Positions 61,749-64,000 of a stretch of 64,000 nt of DNA are shown piece by piece. Source of the stretch: Pelagerythrobacter marensis (GTDB taxonomy: Bacteria > Pseudomonadota > Alphaproteobacteria > Sphingomonadales > Sphingomonadaceae); contig NZ_CP011805.1 of the NCBI RefSeq assembly GCF_001028625.1, forward strand, positions 434,001 to 498,000, in the 5' to 3' direction. The first letter of the stretch is position 1. Each line of letters starts with the position of its first letter. The position numbers were made by a program, and so were the translations under genes. The notes below the pieces were generated by a model, which saw nothing but the letters and a program-made list of their open reading frames with translations, did not search any database and had not been told where the DNA came from.

Positions 61749-63005
61749 CTACTCGGTGGGCAGTGCGTTGTAGGTGTCGCGGTCGATCTCATCCTCCCAC
61801 ACGGCCACTACGGTCGCCACGGCGAGGTCGCCGGTGACATTGGCCACGGTGCGCATCATGTCGAGAATACGGTCGAACGGCAGGATGAAGCCCACGACGA
61901 TCGCGGTCTGTGCCGCGCTCATCCCGATCACGTTCAGCACGGCCGCCATCAGAAACAGCGAAGCGGAAGGGACCGAGGCCGTGCCGACCGAAACCAGCGT
62001 GGTCGTCAGCCCGATCAGCAGGTAATCGAACAGGTCGAGCGGTACGCCGAAAGCCTGCGCCGCGAAGATGGAGATCAGCGCGACGTAAAGCGCCGTGCCG
62101 TCCATGTTGATCGTCGCGCCCAGCGGCAGGACGGAGGACGCGACCGGCGGCTTGATCCCCAGGTTGTGCTCCGCCGCCGAAAGGCTGGCGGGCAGGGTGG
62201 CCGAGCTGGACGAGGTTGAATAGGCGACCAGCTGCGGTTCGCGCACCCCGCGGTAGAACGGCAGGACCGGCAGGCGGGCGAAGAACTTCACGATCGCCCC
62301 GTGCACGATGAGCATGTGCAGGAAACAGCCCAGATAGACTGCGATGGCCAGCAGGAAGACGTTGAGGAACGTCCCCGGCCCAACCGTGCCCATGACCCAG
62401 GCGACCAGCGCGAAGACGCCGAAGGGCGCGAATTCCATGACGATGGCGGTCACTTTCAGCATCGTTTCCGATCCCGATTCGAACACCCGTGCCAGCGGTT
62501 GTCCGCGTTCGGCGGCCATGATCAGGCCGGCCCCGACCATGATCGCGAAGAAGATCACGGCCAGCACATTGCCTTCGGCAAAGGCGGCGAAGGGATTTTC
62601 GGGCACGATGCCCAGAAGGCGGTCGGCCAGCGATCCGGCCTCTTGCAGCGTCGTCGCCTCCGCCCCCGAAAGGTCGATCCCGACACCGGGGCGGAACAGC
62701 AGCGCCAGCCCGATCCCGATCACGATCGCGAAGAACGTGGTCCCCAGATAGAGTGCGATCGCCTTGCTTCCGATGGAGCCGAGCCGCTTGGGGTCCTTCA
62801 TCGCGATCACGCCCGATACCAGCGTGACGAAGACCAGCGGCACGATCAGCATACGGATCATGCGGATGAACAGGTCGCCGATCCACCGGATCTGCTCAGC
62901 CGATTCGCCGAGCGCCAGCCCGGCGAGCGCGCCGAGCACGAGCGCGACGAGAATGCGTTTCCACAGGACGATGGCGAACCATCGGCTAGCGAGCGAACGT
63001 ATCAT
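61749..63005 (-). CDS. Dicarboxylate/amino acid:cation symporter (DAACS family)
   Basis: Secondary transporter of 418 residues of the GltP/DctA family, eight helices plus two re-entrant loops. Recognisable are the serine-rich loop STSSSSATLPASL (HP1), NMDGTALY (helix 7) and VGTASVPSASLFLM (HP2). It takes up glutamate, aspartate or C4-dicarboxylates with Na+ or H+. A strong GGGAGGAAA site precedes the ATG. That site and the ATG lie inside the codons of an apparent amidohydrolase remnant whose TGA overlaps this ATG. Confidence 0.94.
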   Translation of the reverse strand: MIRSLASRWFAIVLWKRILVALVLGALAGLALGESAEQIRWIGDLFIRMIRMLIVPLVFVTLVSGVIAMKDPKRLGSIGSKAIALYLGTTFFAIVIGIGLALLFRPGVGIDLSGAEATTLQEAGSLADRLLGIVPENPFAAFAEGNVLAVIFFAIMVGAGLIMAAERGQPLARVFESGSETMLKVTAIVMEFAPFGVFALVAWVMGTVGPGTFLNVFLLAIAVYLGCFLHMLIVHGAIVKFFARLPVLPFYRGVREPQLVAYSTSSSSATLPASLSAAEHNLGIKPPVASSVLPLGATINMDGTALYVALISIFAAQAFGVPLDLFDYLLIGLTTTLVSVGTASVPSASLFLMAAVLNVIGMSAAQTAIVVGFILPFDRILDMMRTVANVTGDLAVATVVAVWEDEIDRDTYNALPTE

Positions 63006-63142
63006 TTACAGTTTCCTCCCGGGGCGCTGCGCAACAGAACACGACCGGGCAGCGCGCCGGTCGCGCGTGCGTTATCGATTGCCAGCGTTCCGTTGACAAA
63101 CAGGAAGTTCACTCCCTGTGAAAGAGCCTCCGGTTCGGTATC
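63002..63142 (-). pseudogene. C-terminal remnant of a D-aminoacylase-type amidohydrolase
   Basis: Between the TonB receptor stop and the symporter start, one minus-strand frame reads DTEPEALSQGVNFLFVNGTL and then AIDNARATGALPGRVLLRS, ending before TGA at 63002-63004. The GVxxLFVNGxLAIDxxxATGALPGRVL pattern is the usual C-terminus of N-acyl-D-amino-acid deacylases. No upstream catalytic domain exists: the frame runs directly into the TonB receptor coding region. The stop overlaps the symporter ATG (ATGA), as in a coupled operon. I read it as a deletion scar. Family assignment is from memory of the motif. Confidence 0.62.
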
Positions 63143-63168
63143 GGTTAAGCGCCGTGCCGACACTACGC

Positions 63169-64000
63169 TCAGAACCGCTTGCGGATAGAGCCGTACCAGT
63201 AGCGGCCGCGGCTGGAATGGAGCGAGCCGAGGTAGCCGAAGCTGGCATCCGCCAGCGGCGGCGCTTCGTTGGTCACGTTGCGCACACCCAGCCGCAGGCG
63301 GGTGTTGTCCAGCGGCCCTTCGTCGAAGGTGTACTGGACATAGAGGTTGGCATAGGCCCAGTCGTCAACGACGAACTGCGTGCCATCGTCCAGCGTCGCC
63401 CCGGTGTCGCGGACCGAGCTGACATAGCGGCCGAACACGCCCGCGCCGAAGTTGCCGAGGCGCCAGGTGAACGAGCTGGACAGGCGCCAGCGCGGATTGC
63501 CGTTCTGGCGCAGCAGCCCTTCGGCCCCGAACACGGTGAAGCCCTGCGAAATCTCGCCCGCTTCCTGCGCGTCGAGAATAGCCTTGGCTTCGGGCGAGGG
63601 GTCCTGGTCGAAACGCAGCAGGTGCGCGGCGTTCACGTTAAGCGAGAAGTCGCCGATGGCGGTATCGTCCAGCTCGTAATGAACGGTGAAGTCGATCCCT
63701 TCGATCCGGCGCGGCAGGAGGTTCATGTAGGTATCGAGAACGTGCGCGATTTCACCCACCGGTTCCAGCCCGGTTCCCGCGAAGTTGTCGATGTCTTCCT
63801 GCGTCGGAGCCTCGCGGACCACCGCCGGGTTGAACGAACCCTGGGTGCGCAGCAGGTAATCGTAAGCGATCTGGCTGGAATCACCGAAGATGCCGACCAC
63901 GTCCTTCTGATTGATGCGCCAGTAGTCGACAGTCGCCGTGATCTGGCCGAAGCGGCCATTGGCGATGTTCGGCTGGAGCACCATGCCGAACGTGTAGGAA
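63169..64000 (-). CDS. TonB-dependent receptor, N-terminus outside window
   Basis: C-terminal 276 residues of an outer-membrane beta-barrel. Alternating strands such as ITATVDYWRINQKDVVG, RIEGIDFTVHYELDDT and WRLSSSFTWRLGNFGAGVFG are visible. It ends SIRKRF with the C-terminal Phe needed for BAM insertion. RLRLGVRNVTNEAPPLADAS resembles the last strands of TonB receptors with large plugs. The frame continues past 64000. Orientation and spacing suggest it led an operon with the amidohydrolase remnant and the symporter. The substrate is unknown; peptides are plausible from context. Confidence 0.92.
   Translation of the reverse strand, partial: SYTFGMVLQPNIANGRFGQITATVDYWRINQKDVVGIFGDSSQIAYDYLLRTQGSFNPAVVREAPTQEDIDNFAGTGLEPVGEIAHVLDTYMNLLPRRIEGIDFTVHYELDDTAIGDFSLNVNAAHLLRFDQDPSPEAKAILDAQEAGEISQGFTVFGAEGLLRQNGNPRWRLSSSFTWRLGNFGAGVFGRYVSSVRDTGATLDDGTQFVVDDWAYANLYVQYTFDEGPLDNTRLRLGVRNVTNEAPPLADASFGYLGSLHSSRGRYWYGSIRKRF

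Overview
The window is a 64 kb piece of a high-GC alphaproteobacterial chromosome. The gene content fits Sphingomonadales, probably an Erythrobacteraceae-like organism. Pointers are the complete dcw cell-division cluster with ATGA-coupled genes, a cobA/DUF2849/cysI/DUF934/cysH sulfate-assimilation operon, a YbjN gene with a Bax-inhibitor gene, and egtB-egtD. The taxonomic call is an inference from gene content and codon use; no rRNA is present. The sequence is almost entirely coding. It holds one tRNA, tRNA-Ala(CGC), and no transposases, phage genes or CRISPR arrays.

Layout. 1-7.3 kb: truncated glnA and glnB behind a sigma54-like promoter, argC in an operon with an orphan SH3 protein and an M17 aminopeptidase, a lipoprotein, a methionine aminopeptidase, a VTT membrane protein and an SDR. 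7.3-15.8 kb: a Crp-type regulator, ccmAB, phhB, an SDR, an S9 peptidase, a DNA glycosylase, a 2Fe-2S ferredoxin, a cysteine synthase and two small membrane proteins. 16.1-35 kb: the dcw cluster mraZ-rsmH-ftsL-ftsI-murE-murF-mraY-murD-ftsW-murG-murC-murB-ddl-ftsQ-ftsA-ftsZ, with eleven 4-nt overlaps. 35-43 kb: a TPR-SPOR protein, YbjN, BI-1, a polyproline lipoprotein, tRNA-Ala, obgE, proB and an epimerase. 43-50.2 kb, minus strand: the sulfate-assimilation operon, then sseA-metC-mscS.

50.2-51.2 kb is the only long non-coding stretch. It holds four inverted pairs of short palindromes (REP/BIME-like) around about 500 bp of unrecognised sequence. Next come a ParD-like gene coupled to a second methionine aminopeptidase, the ergothioneine pair egtB-egtD, a membrane aspartic protease and merC with a Zur/Fur-like palindrome upstream.

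56-64 kb looks like a peptide and D-amino-acid utilisation locus. The plus strand carries ggt-dadA-ridA. The convergent minus strand carries a TonB receptor (truncated by the window end), a dicarboxylate/amino-acid symporter, a VOC protein and a second ggt. Between the TonB receptor and the symporter I read about 46 codons that look like the C-terminus of a D-aminoacylase-type amidohydrolase. Their stop codon overlaps the symporter start, which suggests a deletion scar. The other main observations are candidate DnaA, CtrA and GANTC sites in front of ftsZ, G-rich 10-nt-period arrays in front of mraZ, and the ParD-like/MetAP pair.
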